DNA of 28,745 nucleotides from Limosilactobacillus antri DSM 16041 (GTDB lineage Bacteria; Bacillota; Bacilli; Lactobacillales; Lactobacillaceae), in contig NZ_GG700732.1 in the NCBI RefSeq assembly GCF_000160835.1, forward strand, positions 250,253 through 278,997, given 5' to 3'. Each line of letters opens with the position of its first letter. Positions within the stretch are counted from its first letter, which is position 1. The notes below the pieces were generated by a model, which saw only the letters and a program-made list of their open reading frames with translations, was not told where the DNA came from and ran no database searches. Of this stretch, positions 16,268-23,473 are shown piece after piece. The translations under genes and the position numbers were made by a program.

Positions 16268-17143
16268 TTACTGGGAATTATTGTTTCTAGGCCAAACGCT
16301 AACCAATTTTCTCGCCAATGGAGCAATCATACTTCGTTGGCTTTTTAAATAGGCAGCATAAAAAGTCATTGTCGCCGCATCATTAGTAATTGGGATCGTG
16401 ATACAATCATCAGTATTATAAACTTCATCTGGAATAGTGAAATTAGTGGTAAAGAAAGGAAAGTTAGTGTACTTGGTTAATTCTTGCATTGAATCGTATT
16501 CAGCTTGGTAAAGAAATTTCGCGTTAGGAATATGATCCTGAATAACTTGCTTCCACGGCCCGATTTCATTGAGTACAACAAAACTGAGACCGGTTAATTT
16601 CTTAAAAGTAATTTGTTGTTGGTTAGCTAGGTACATGAATTGATCGAGGTTAACGTAAAGATTTTCTTTACCAATGTAGCGGGACTCAATTAGCTCAGTT
16701 TGAATTTCACGATTGGTAATGATTGCTGAATAGTGGTGGTTCAATAGACACTGCTCGACATTATTCTGTTCAAGAAGAGCTTGCTCGACAGTAATGTTGG
16801 CGTTAAATTTCTGTAGATTTTGCTCTAATACAATTTGCGGACCAGGGGCAACACTAGCAATTTTAAGGACTTGCTGATTTTGTGCGTAGTTTTTGATTTC
16901 AGTGATGAATTGTTGATTGGCTTGAAGTAACGAACGAGCTTTTTCAGCTGCTAACTCACCGGTTTTGGTTAGCGTGATTCGATTGGGCTGACGGTCAAAC
17001 AGTTGAACACCCAATTCATCTTCTAATTTTTGCATCCCCCGCGTAACAGTTGGCTGAGTGACATTCAACTCGGCCGATGTTTTCGCGAGGGTTTTATATT
17101 TGGCAAACGTGACAAGTTCTTCTAATAGGTAATTATCAATCAT
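16268..17143 (-). CDS. LysR family transcriptional regulator
   Basis: The protein has 291 residues. The N-terminal winged helix-turn-helix is TLAKTSAELNVTQPTVTRGMQKLEDELGVQLFDR (about 17-50), the best-conserved LysR signature. The rest is the periplasmic-binding-like effector domain. I chose the ATG at 17143 (MIDNYLLEEL) because GGAGGG lies 6 bases before it; two earlier in-frame ATGs overlap or precede that SD. It is divergent from an aldo/keto reductase pair, the usual arrangement for a LysR activator, and a 9-7-9 inverted repeat lies right at its own start. Confidence 0.9.
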   Translation of the reverse strand: MIDNYLLEELVTFAKYKTLAKTSAELNVTQPTVTRGMQKLEDELGVQLFDRQPNRITLTKTGELAAEKARSLLQANQQFITEIKNYAQNQQVLKIASVAPGPQIVLEQNLQKFNANITVEQALLEQNNVEQCLLNHHYSAIITNREIQTELIESRYIGKENLYVNLDQFMYLANQQQITFKKLTGLSFVVLNEIGPWKQVIQDHIPNAKFLYQAEYDSMQELTKYTNFPFFTTNFTIPDEVYNTDDCITIPITNDAATMTFYAAYLKSQRSMIAPLARKLVSVWPRNNNSQ

Positions 17144-17157
17144 TATCATCCCTCCAT

Positions 17158-17182
17158 CTAGCATGCATCAAACGTATGCTAG
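17158..17182. promoter_or_regulatory. Probable LysR binding site
   Basis: CTAGCATGC-N7-GTATGCTAG is an inverted repeat matching at 8 of 9 positions. It lies between the LysR gene and the aldo/keto reductase gene and adjoins the LysR ribosome binding site. Its length and position fit a LysR recognition site with autoregulation. Confidence 0.55.
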
Positions 17183-17261
17183 CATAACCTTTAAGTAATT
17201 TTCAACGATGGAGTATGTAGTTATGATATAGGCAATCACAAAACGAAGGGAAGTTAATCTA

Positions 17262-18143
17262 ATGGCAAATAATGTCCCAACAGTAAAGTTAAATAACGGT
17301 GTCGAAATGCCGACGCTTGGTTTTGGGGTTTTCCAAGTTCCTGATTTATCTCAAGCCGAACAAGCGGTTACGGATGCCATTGAAACTGGTTACCGCTTAA
17401 TTGATACCGCGGCTGCTTACCAAAATGAAGAAGCGGTTGGTAAGGCAATTAAGAACAGTTCAGTTAACCGTGACGAGATTTTTGTTACTTCTAAATTATG
17501 GGTTTCTGATTTTAACTACGAACGGGCTAAGAAGGGGATTGATACTTCTCTGCAAAAGCTTGGGTTAAACTACATGGACCTTTACCTGCTTCACCAGCCA
17601 TACGGTGACACGATGGGCGCTTGGCGAGCATTAGAAGAAGCACAAAAAGAAGGTAAGATTCGGGCAATCGGGTTTTCCAACTTCTACGCTGACCAGTTAC
17701 AGGACTTAATGCTGACAATGCCAGTTAAGCCAGCTGTTAACCAAATCGAAGTTAATCCTTGGTACCAACAAGATGCAGAAGTAAAGTTTGCACAAGGGCA
17801 AGATGTCCGCGTTGAAGCCTGGGCACCATTTGCGGAGGGTAAACACAATATCTTTACTAACGAAACCATTGCCGAAATTGCTGCAAAGTATGGCAAGAGC
17901 AATGGTCAAGTAATCCTGCGTTGGCTCTTACAACGTGGAATCACTGTCATTCCTAAGTCTGTTCACCAGAACCGGATGGCCGAAAATATTGATGTCTTTG
18001 ACTTTGAACTTTCTGATGATGATATGAAGAAGATGGCTAGCCTCGCTAAGAACGAAAGTCAATTCTTTGATCACCGTGATCCAGTTACTATTGAACAAAT
18101 CTTTGGTTCTAGCTTAAAGCAAGTGCAAGATAGTGAAAAATAA
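17262..18143 (+). CDS. Aldo/keto reductase (2,5-diketogluconate reductase-like)
   Basis: The 293-residue TIM-barrel enzyme carries the full catalytic tetrad: Asp48 and Tyr53 (LIDTAAAY), Lys78 (VTSKLW) and His111 (LLHQPYG). The NADPH-binding IPKSVHQNRMAEN segment is near the C-terminus. It reduces aldehydes or ketones with NADPH in the cytosol; the true substrate is unknown. SD AAGGGAAG precedes the ATG. It is followed after 14 bases by a closely related but frameshifted second copy and is divergent from a LysR regulator, so it is likely part of an inducible carbonyl-detoxification unit. Confidence 0.92.
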   Translation: MANNVPTVKLNNGVEMPTLGFGVFQVPDLSQAEQAVTDAIETGYRLIDTAAAYQNEEAVGKAIKNSSVNRDEIFVTSKLWVSDFNYERAKKGIDTSLQKLGLNYMDLYLLHQPYGDTMGAWRALEEAQKEGKIRAIGFSNFYADQLQDLMLTMPVKPAVNQIEVNPWYQQDAEVKFAQGQDVRVEAWAPFAEGKHNIFTNETIAEIAAKYGKSNGQVILRWLLQRGITVIPKSVHQNRMAENIDVFDFELSDDDMKKMASLAKNESQFFDHRDPVTIEQIFGSSLKQVQDSEK

Positions 18144-18157
18144 GGAGGAGCTTAATT

Positions 18158-19022
18158 ATGGTGAATATCCCAACATTTAAACTCAATGACGGTAATGAAA
18201 TCCCTTCATTCGGTTTCGGAACTTTTCAAATCCCTGCTGATGGCACAACCTACCAAGCAGTTAAGAATGCTTTAGCTGCTGGCTACCGGCATATTGATAC
18301 TGCAACAGCCTACTTTAATGAACAAGAAGTTGGTAAGGCAATTAAGGATAGTGGTATTCCTCGTGATCAAATCTGGGTAACTTCTAAGCTTTGGCTCCAA
18401 GACTACGCTTATGAAGATGCCAAGAAGGCCATTGACCTTTCATTGAAGAAGCTTGGCTTGGACTACATGGATATGTACTTGATTCACCAACCATACGGCA
18501 AGGTCGATGAAGCCTGGAAAGCATTGGAAGAAGCACAAAAGGCTGGTAAGATTCGTTCAATCGGTGTTTCCAATATGACACCAAAGATTTGGAATAAGTT
18601 TGTTCCGAGCTTTGACGTAATGCCAGCAGTTAACCAAGTTGAATTTAACCCATACTTCCAACAAAAAGAATTACGGCAAAATCATGGCTAAAAATTGGGT
18701 TGCTCTTGAAGCTTGGGCACCACTAGGTCAAGGTAACGCTGACCTCTTTAAGGAACCAGTCATTACTAAAATGGCGGAAAAGTATGGTAAGGACGCTGGT
18801 CAAATTATTCTCCGCTTTGAACACCAAGAAGGGGTAACGGTCTTTCCAAAGTCCGTTCATGAAGCACGAATCAAGAGTAACATGGAAATCTTTGACTTTG
18901 AGTTGAACTCCGCTGAAATGGATCAAATGCGGGCTTTAGATAAAGGTAAAGGGATGCACGATCCAGATGCACCGGGCGTTGAAGAAATGCTCAGTCAATA
19001 CGATGTGCACGCTAATGATTAA
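18158..19022 (+). pseudogene. Second aldo/keto reductase, frameshifted
   Basis: The sequence encodes an aldo/keto reductase of about 287 residues that is clearly paralogous to the preceding gene. The tetrad Asp47, Tyr52, Lys77 and His110 is intact. The frame breaks near 18678-18681, where a run of four A in CGGCAAAATC replaces the three needed to read RQIMAKNWVALEAW. The first part ends at 18691 after 177 codons, and the remainder stays open in the other frame to 19022. The rest is conserved with no other lesion, so this is either a very recent mutation, a phase-variable A run or a base-calling error. SD AAGGAGG precedes the ATG at 18158. It forms one operon with the first reductase. Confidence 0.85.
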
Positions 19023-19033
19023 TTGAAATTGCA

Positions 19034-19073
19034 AAAAATGACGATCCAGCATTAAAACCGTACCGTCATTTTT
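19034..19073. terminator. Bidirectional terminator
   Basis: AAAAATGACG (19034-19043) pairs with CGTCATTTTT (19064-19073). The second arm runs into the stop codon of the HxlR gene on the other strand, so the two converging units share it. Confidence 0.75.
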
Positions 19074-19455
19074 AATTCTCAAATTTTGCCCGATGCACTT
19101 TCTCAAAATGTTTTCCCGTATAAATTCCCGCATCACTATGCTTAATTGCCCAATTAGAAATTGTATTGAGTACCGGAATTAAACTTTTGCCTTCAGCCGT
19201 CAATGAGTATTCAACCCGAATCGGCATTTCATTATATTGTCGACGGTTAATAATTCCAGCTTGCTGTAATTCGTGCAGGCTATCAGCTAAAGCAGCGTCT
19301 GAGATGTTTTCCATTTGTGCTTTTAGTTCGCCGTAGCGCATTGAATTAACGTGGCCAAGAATACAGAGAATCCGCGGCTTCCACTTGCCACCAAAGATAT
19401 CTAATCCATAGTCCACGGTACAATAGTATTCTTTTGGTATTTTACGTTGATACAT
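19072..19455 (-). CDS. HxlR family transcriptional regulator
   Basis: The 127-residue protein has the HxlR/DUF24 winged-helix signature: CTVDYGLDIFGGKWKPRILCIL near 12-33, then MRYGELKAQMENISDAALADSLHELQQAGII. Cys12 lies at the position where YodB- and HypR-like members carry a redox-sensing cysteine; Cys31 is a second one. Such regulators respond to quinones, diamide or aldehydes. The SD GAGGAAGG is close to the ATG. It is divergent from a small monooxygenase-like gene, with an inverted repeat in the 116-base intergenic region, so it probably controls that gene. Confidence 0.9.
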   Translation of the reverse strand: MYQRKIPKEYYCTVDYGLDIFGGKWKPRILCILGHVNSMRYGELKAQMENISDAALADSLHELQQAGIINRRQYNEMPIRVEYSLTAEGKSLIPVLNTISNWAIKHSDAGIYTGKHFEKVHRAKFEN

Positions 19456-19479
19456 ACCTGACCTTCCTCAAAAATTATT

Positions 19480-19533
19480 TAGTAGCTTAATCGTTTTTGA
19501 ATTCGTATTAATTTTGATTGTAAACGACTACTA
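19480..19533. promoter_or_regulatory. Inverted repeat between HxlR and monooxygenase genes
   Basis: TAGTAG (19480-19485) and CTACTA (19528-19533) form an inverted pair. A direct repeat ATTGTAAA occurs at 19517-19524 and 19539-19546. HxlR-type regulators bind short TAGT/ACTA-type repeats. The wide spacing means the two halves could belong to two separate sites. Confidence 0.4.
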
Positions 19534-19571
19534 TCAAAATTGTAAATTAATTGATTTGAGGAGGAAATAAA

Positions 19572-19862
19572 ATGGCAGTTAAAGCATATTTACAAGTAAC
19601 GATGGTAATTCCGGAGAAGAATCGGGCAGCCGCAGCAAAGGTTTATACCGATTACCGTGAACCGTTCCTCAAAACCATCCCCGGTGCAGAAACCAAGGAT
19701 CTTTTAATTCGGAACGAAGATGTTCAAGTTCTTCATGGCTTTGATAGCGTTGAACATGCCAAGGCATACCTAAACAGTGAGATGTTTACTCAACACGTCT
19801 TTCCCGGGCTGAAGCCAACATGGTCAGCAGACCCCGAAGTACGGATTTACACCGTAGCATAA
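19572..19862 (+). CDS. Antibiotic biosynthesis monooxygenase-like (ABM) domain protein
   Basis: The 96-residue protein fits the dimeric alpha/beta-barrel ABM family, often annotated as putative quinol monooxygenase. It has one domain: an N-terminal strand (AYLQVTMVI), an amphipathic helix, DLLIRNEDVQVLHGFDSVEHAKAYL, and a C-terminal strand (EVRIYTVA). The strong SD GAGGAGG precedes the ATG. The divergent HxlR regulator makes a role in quinone or aldehyde stress plausible. The enzymatic reaction is not shown by the sequence. A hairpin at 19872-19905 follows. Confidence 0.8.
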   Translation: MAVKAYLQVTMVIPEKNRAAAAKVYTDYREPFLKTIPGAETKDLLIRNEDVQVLHGFDSVEHAKAYLNSEMFTQHVFPGLKPTWSADPEVRIYTVA

Positions 19863-19870
19863 AGCGACAT

Positions 19871-19911
19871 TAGCAGCTTTTGAAGGATTTACTTTGAAGG
19901 CTGCTGTTTTT
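19871..19911 (+). terminator. Terminator of the monooxygenase-like gene
   Basis: AGCAGC (19872-19877) pairs with GCTGCT (19900-19905), followed by GTTTTTAT. The stem is short but well placed. Confidence 0.55.
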
Positions 19912-19981
19912 ATATTGTTTAGTAGCCATCAGCAAATTCTCCGTATTTATTAGTTAGAGGAATCAATGCGGGGTGAATGAG

Positions 19982-20773
19982 ATGGATAATAAGATTAGTA
20001 TCCAGGATGACTTTGTCTTTGGCAGTGTGATGAGCAACAAGCGGCTTTGTCAGCGGTTGATCCAGCTGATTCTGCCTGAACTAAAGATTGACCGAATCGA
20101 ATTTCCAACGGTTCAAAAGGCCGTGCAGGAGGGTCAATTCAGTCACGGTGTTCGCTTTGACGTTTACACCAAAGATCAGAATGGGGTGGTCTACGAGATT
20201 GATATGCAGGTCCGCCACACCCGCGGCTTACCGCAACGGGTGCGTTACTACCAGGGACGAATTGATAGTGAAATGTTGAAGCACGGGCAGCAGTACGCGA
20301 CCCTGCGCCAGTTCTACGTAATTTTTATCTGTCCCTTTGATCCCTTTGGCTTGGGCTTGCACCGGTATGACTTTGCAAATTATTGCCGGCAGGATCAATC
20401 GTTGGCACTAGCTGATGGGCGGACCGCCATTTTTCTAAATACTAAGGGCACCAAAAATGATGTGGGTAAAGACTTGCGTAACTTCCTCGATTACGTGGAT
20501 AATAAGGATGTAGACAATGACGAGTATGTCGGCGAATTAAAGAACTACATTCAGAATCTGAGTAAAAATACGGAATGGAGGAATGACTACATGGATAATA
20601 AAACCCACATGATGTTCCATGACGAAGATGTTCGTGAAGAGGGTAAAATGGAAGCCGTCCGGGGCACAATTAAATTGATGCGCCAAACGGGGATGTCGGA
20701 AAACCGGCTTAAAACTAAGGTCCAGCAGCAGTTTTCCCTTACTGATGTGCAGATGAACGAATTATTTGGCTAA
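19982..20773 (+). CDS. Rpn family / PDDEXK_2 nuclease-like protein, second copy
   Basis: The 263-residue protein is of the same family as the gene at 233-1072 but strongly diverged. The core is Asp60 (VRFDVY) and EIDMQ (72-76), where Asp74 stands at the position of the usual Glu; Asp is an accepted variant of the PD-(D/E)XK core. RVRYYQGRID follows, as in the first copy. The ATG at 19982 follows GGGGTGA; a GTG at 19973 is an alternative start. The gene is G+C-richer than the first copy. It stands alone between two terminators. It probably acts on DNA in recombination; the annotation 'transposase' is not supported by any terminal repeats here. Confidence 0.82.
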   Translation: MDNKISIQDDFVFGSVMSNKRLCQRLIQLILPELKIDRIEFPTVQKAVQEGQFSHGVRFDVYTKDQNGVVYEIDMQVRHTRGLPQRVRYYQGRIDSEMLKHGQQYATLRQFYVIFICPFDPFGLGLHRYDFANYCRQDQSLALADGRTAIFLNTKGTKNDVGKDLRNFLDYVDNKDVDNDEYVGELKNYIQNLSKNTEWRNDYMDNKTHMMFHDEDVREEGKMEAVRGTIKLMRQTGMSENRLKTKVQQQFSLTDVQMNELFG

Positions 20774-20775
20774 AG

Positions 20776-20815
20776 CATGAGGCTGGAGCGGAAATGATTT
20801 TCCCCCAGCCTCGTG
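20776..20815. terminator. Bidirectional terminator of the GAGGCTGG type
   Basis: CATGAGGCTGG (20776-20786) pairs with CCAGCCTCGTG (20805-20815). The same GAGGCTGG/CCAGCCTC stem is used at 25474-25509; it is a recurrent terminator sequence in lactobacilli. Confidence 0.75.
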
Positions 20816-20873
20816 TTATTTCTCAAATACTTCCGGCGATTGCCTGTACCGCGCCGCGCAGCAGGTCGCTTGC

Positions 20874-21677
20874 TTATTGCTGGTCAGGAGCTAATAGCTT
20901 CTCCAGCTCGTGTAAGACCGCTTGCTCATCATTAGTTCCAATTGTCTGGCTCGCTGCCGCTCTTACGTTAGCCGGTGCGTTTCCCATGGCATAACTGGTC
21001 CCGGCAAGGTCAAACATCTCTAAATCGTTTTCGCCATCACCAAAAGCCACTAAGTCGGCGGGAGAGATTTGCCAGCGGTCAAGCAGCTTCTTTAGCCCGT
21101 ATGATTTATCCATTTCTGGAATGATTAAATCAATTGCGCCGTTGCCGCTAGCGGTTGCCCGGATAATGCCCGCAAATTTAGTGTTAATGTCATGGGCAAT
21201 GGTCCGCATGTTTGCTGGTGGGACGACCAGGGCAAATTTAAAGATCTTGTCATTGAGGAACGAAAAGTCTTTAACGACCTTGGTACGGGTATAGAAACGG
21301 TGAAGCCCCTGTTTGAATTTCTCAGGCATGGTCTCTTTAACATAGGCAAATTGGCGGCCACAAACAACGTAGTAAGTATCGGGAAGCGCATCAATATCGG
21401 CGATAATGTCTGCGACAACACTCCTGTTTAACTGACCGCAAGCAATTTCTTCTCCCCGGTCGACCGTTAACACGCCATTTTCCGCCACAAAAGCAATCTG
21501 ATTAGCGATGGCGGGGAAAAGTGACCGGAGGAAGTAATACTGGTCACCGCTGGCAACGATGAACTTAACATTTCGCTGTTGCATTAGCTGGAAAACGGTA
21601 TTGAATAGCTGGTGGTCATAGGTCCGGTTAGTCGTAAGAAATGTGCCGTCAATATCGGTAGCAATTGCACGAATCAT
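20874..21677 (-). CDS. Cof-type HAD-IIB family hydrolase
   Basis: The 267-residue cytosolic phosphatase has HAD motif I as DIDGT (Asp8 nucleophile, Asp10 acid/base), motif II near FIVASGD, a conserved Lys near 192 (DKSYGLKKLL) and motif IV as GDGENDLEMF. The cap between motifs II and III is the type IIB (Cof) cap. Family members dephosphorylate sugar phosphates, flavin mononucleotide or pyridoxal phosphate; the substrate cannot be assigned. SD GGAGG lies 8 bases before the ATG. It is divergent from the merR gene. Confidence 0.9.
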   Translation of the reverse strand: MIRAIATDIDGTFLTTNRTYDHQLFNTVFQLMQQRNVKFIVASGDQYYFLRSLFPAIANQIAFVAENGVLTVDRGEEIACGQLNRSVVADIIADIDALPDTYYVVCGRQFAYVKETMPEKFKQGLHRFYTRTKVVKDFSFLNDKIFKFALVVPPANMRTIAHDINTKFAGIIRATASGNGAIDLIIPEMDKSYGLKKLLDRWQISPADLVAFGDGENDLEMFDLAGTSYAMGNAPANVRAAASQTIGTNDEQAVLHELEKLLAPDQQ

Positions 21678-21751
21678 AAAGCATCCTCCAAGATAAGTCT
21701 TTTGAGTTTATTTTAAAATTAGCCCCGTCCAAAAAGCAAGGCGGTAAATGT

Positions 21752-21804
21752 TTGAAACTTAAACCTGGCGCGATATAATAATCAAAAATTAAAGTTAACT
21801 TTAA
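21752..21804 (+). promoter_or_regulatory. merR promoter with overlapping operator palindrome
   Basis: TTGAAA (21752-21757) and TATAAT (21774-21779) with a 16-base spacer form a good promoter. A perfect 16-bp palindrome, TTAAAGTTAACTTTAA, covers 21789-21804, at the expected transcription start. It shares its arms (TTAAAGT/ACTTTAA) with the flavodoxin promoter palindrome, which fits autorepression by MerR. Confidence 0.75.
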
Positions 21805-21820
21805 GTCAAGGAGGGCGCCC

Positions 21821-22267
21821 ATGCCAGCAACAGAAAAGGTCTACTCAATTGGTGAGGTTTCAAAAATTACCGGCCTGCCAAGTTCAACTATTCGCTACTA
21901 TGATCGGTTAGAATTCCTACCGTACCTCCAAAAGAGCGCTCGCGGAATCCGGCAGTTTACCCAACGGGATCTTGATACAATTCGGGTGATTGAATGCCTG
22001 AAGAAAACCGGCTTAACGCTTAAAGAAATTCAGGATTATACGCGGCTGATTGCGCAGGGGGATGATTCAATCGTTGAACGCCAACAGTTATTTCACTAAA
22101 TTCGGCAAAGACTCCTTAATAAAATGGCAGAGATGCAAAGGAACTTACAAATTTTGGATTTTAAGTGTGCCGATTATGACCAGGCAGTTAAAGAGGGGAC
22201 GGAAAAGAATGTTTTAGAGTCAATGTCGCTGATGACCGTTCTTTCAAAGATCGACAATGAGAATTAA
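21821..22267 (+). pseudogene. MerR family regulator with premature stop codon
   Basis: Read through, the frame encodes a 147-codon MerR protein. YSIGEVSKITGLPSSTIRYYDRL is the DNA-binding helix-turn-helix, then FTQRDLDTIRVIECLKKTGLTLKEIQDY, and after the lesion a coiled coil (RQRLLNKMAEMQRNLQILDFKC) with a Cys. A TAA at 22097-22099 interrupts it after 92 codons, where a CAA would fit the helix. The frame stays open and family-like to 22267, so a single C-to-T change is the likely cause. The short product keeps the DNA-binding part but lacks the dimerisation helix. The gene lies 74 bases upstream of a flavodoxin gene carrying a matching operator. Confidence 0.85.
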
Positions 22268-22276
22268 TTTCGATAC

Positions 22277-22307
22277 TTGACTTAAAGTATACTTTAAGCC
22301 TTATACT
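22277..22307 (+). promoter_or_regulatory. MerR-type promoter of the flavodoxin gene (19-bp spacer)
   Basis: The -35 TTGACT (22277-22282) and -10 TATACT (22302-22307) are 19 bases apart, the over-long spacing typical of MerR-activated promoters. A perfect 18-bp palindrome, CTTAAAGTATACTTTAAG (22281-22298), fills the spacer. Its arms match the palindrome at the merR promoter. Confidence 0.85.
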
Positions 22308-22341
22308 AGCCGTATTCTTAATAACCCAAGGAGGAATTGAG

Positions 22342-22827
22342 ATGGCAAAGACACTTGTTTTATACTATTCTGCCACCAACACAACTAAACAAATCGCCAA
22401 ACAGGTTGCCCAAAAACTAGCTGCCGATATTGCGGAAATTCATGCTGCTCAGCCATATACCACCGCAGACCTCGATTGGCATGATTCAACTAGCCGGACC
22501 TCAATTGAGCAGCACGATCACAACAGTCGAGTAGCTATTAAAGAGGATTTTCCAGATATTTCAGGATACGATAATATCGTGATTGGTCACCCGATCTGGT
22601 GGGCGATTCCACCCCGAATGATTGCTGATTTAATTGATAAGCTAGATCTCAACGGTAAGAACTTAGCACTTTTTGCCACTTCCGGCGGTACTAACTACGA
22701 TCGTTCGCAAAGCTTTATTGAACGGGCAATCAAGGAAAATAATTACGATACTAAGGTTAACCAGGGAGCCGTATTAAACCGTGCGGGGCAAATCGATCCA
22801 TGGCTAGCTAGCCTTAGTTTGGCCTAG
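22342..22827 (+). CDS. Flavodoxin
   Basis: The 161-residue protein has the short-chain flavodoxin fold. The FMN phosphate loop is YYSATNTTKQIA (8-19) and the isoalloxazine loops are GHPIWWAIPPR and ATSGGTNYDRS. It shuttles electrons or acts as a NAD(P)H:quinone or nitro reductase-like protein in the cytosol. The SD AAGGAGG precedes the ATG. Expression should depend on the MerR-type promoter just upstream; because the merR gene there is interrupted, the gene may be stuck at basal expression unless another MerR protein acts on it. Confidence 0.9.
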   Translation: MAKTLVLYYSATNTTKQIAKQVAQKLAADIAEIHAAQPYTTADLDWHDSTSRTSIEQHDHNSRVAIKEDFPDISGYDNIVIGHPIWWAIPPRMIADLIDKLDLNGKNLALFATSGGTNYDRSQSFIERAIKENNYDTKVNQGAVLNRAGQIDPWLASLSLA

Positions 22828-22942
22828 TTCAATTGCTATATCATTCTTTTTAATTATGGTTTGTGATGAAATATAAGTCTTTAACATTCTTGCCGTGCGT
22901 AGTTATGATGAAGATAACAAATCAATAAGGCGAGGGATGTTA

Positions 22943-23473
22943 ATGGAACACGCAAGTCTTGAAGAGATCAAGGAAATTACTAAAACCGCTTTAAAGACGC
23001 AAGACCTGCTCCAACGACTAAACAGCAGTGCAGCGCCACAAGAAGAAATTCGGCAGGTGATTGGCAAGATTACTAGGCAGCAGATTGACGATTCAGTTGA
23101 AATCAGATTGCCAATTCGTAGTGACTACGGTGCTAATTTAAGGATTGGAAAGGGCGTCTTTATCAATAGCGGTGTCATGTTCACTGACCTTGGCGGAATT
23201 ACGTTAGCGGATCATGTTTTGGTTGGCCCGAACGCAACGATTATTTCGGTAAACCATCCGCTAGATCCGCAAAAAAGGCACGAGGTCGAGATGAAGCCGG
23301 TACTGATTGGTGAAAATGCTTGGCTGGGGGCTAATTCAACAATCCTCCCTGGCGTCACCGTTGGTAGGAACGCGGTTGTGGCGGCAGGGGCGGTCGTGAC
23401 GAAAGATGTTCCGGCCAATACAGTGGTCGCCGGAGTGCCAGCAAAAATAATTAAGGAAATTGGAGAGAAATAA
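22943..23473 (+). CDS. Sugar O-acetyltransferase (maltose/galactoside acetyltransferase-like, LbH family)
   Basis: The 176-residue protein is a left-handed beta-helix acyltransferase with hexapeptide repeats from about 65 to 170. The catalytic His105 lies in NHPLD, and GVPAKII near the C-terminus is characteristic of the NodL/LacA/Maa group. It transfers acetyl from acetyl-CoA to a sugar or similar hydroxyl. The start is the ATG at 22943, 6 bases after GAGGG; an ATG at 22937 abuts the SD. The next gene begins directly after its stop codon, so the two are co-translated. Confidence 0.88.
   Translation: MEHASLEEIKEITKTALKTQDLLQRLNSSAAPQEEIRQVIGKITRQQIDDSVEIRLPIRSDYGANLRIGKGVFINSGVMFTDLGGITLADHVLVGPNATIISVNHPLDPQKRHEVEMKPVLIGENAWLGANSTILPGVTVGRNAVVAAGAVVTKDVPANTVVAGVPAKIIKEIGEK

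Noticed and set aside
19982..20773. Calling the Rpn-type genes insertion-sequence transposases
   Set aside because: No terminal inverted repeats or target duplications flank either gene; the family is a stand-alone nuclease.
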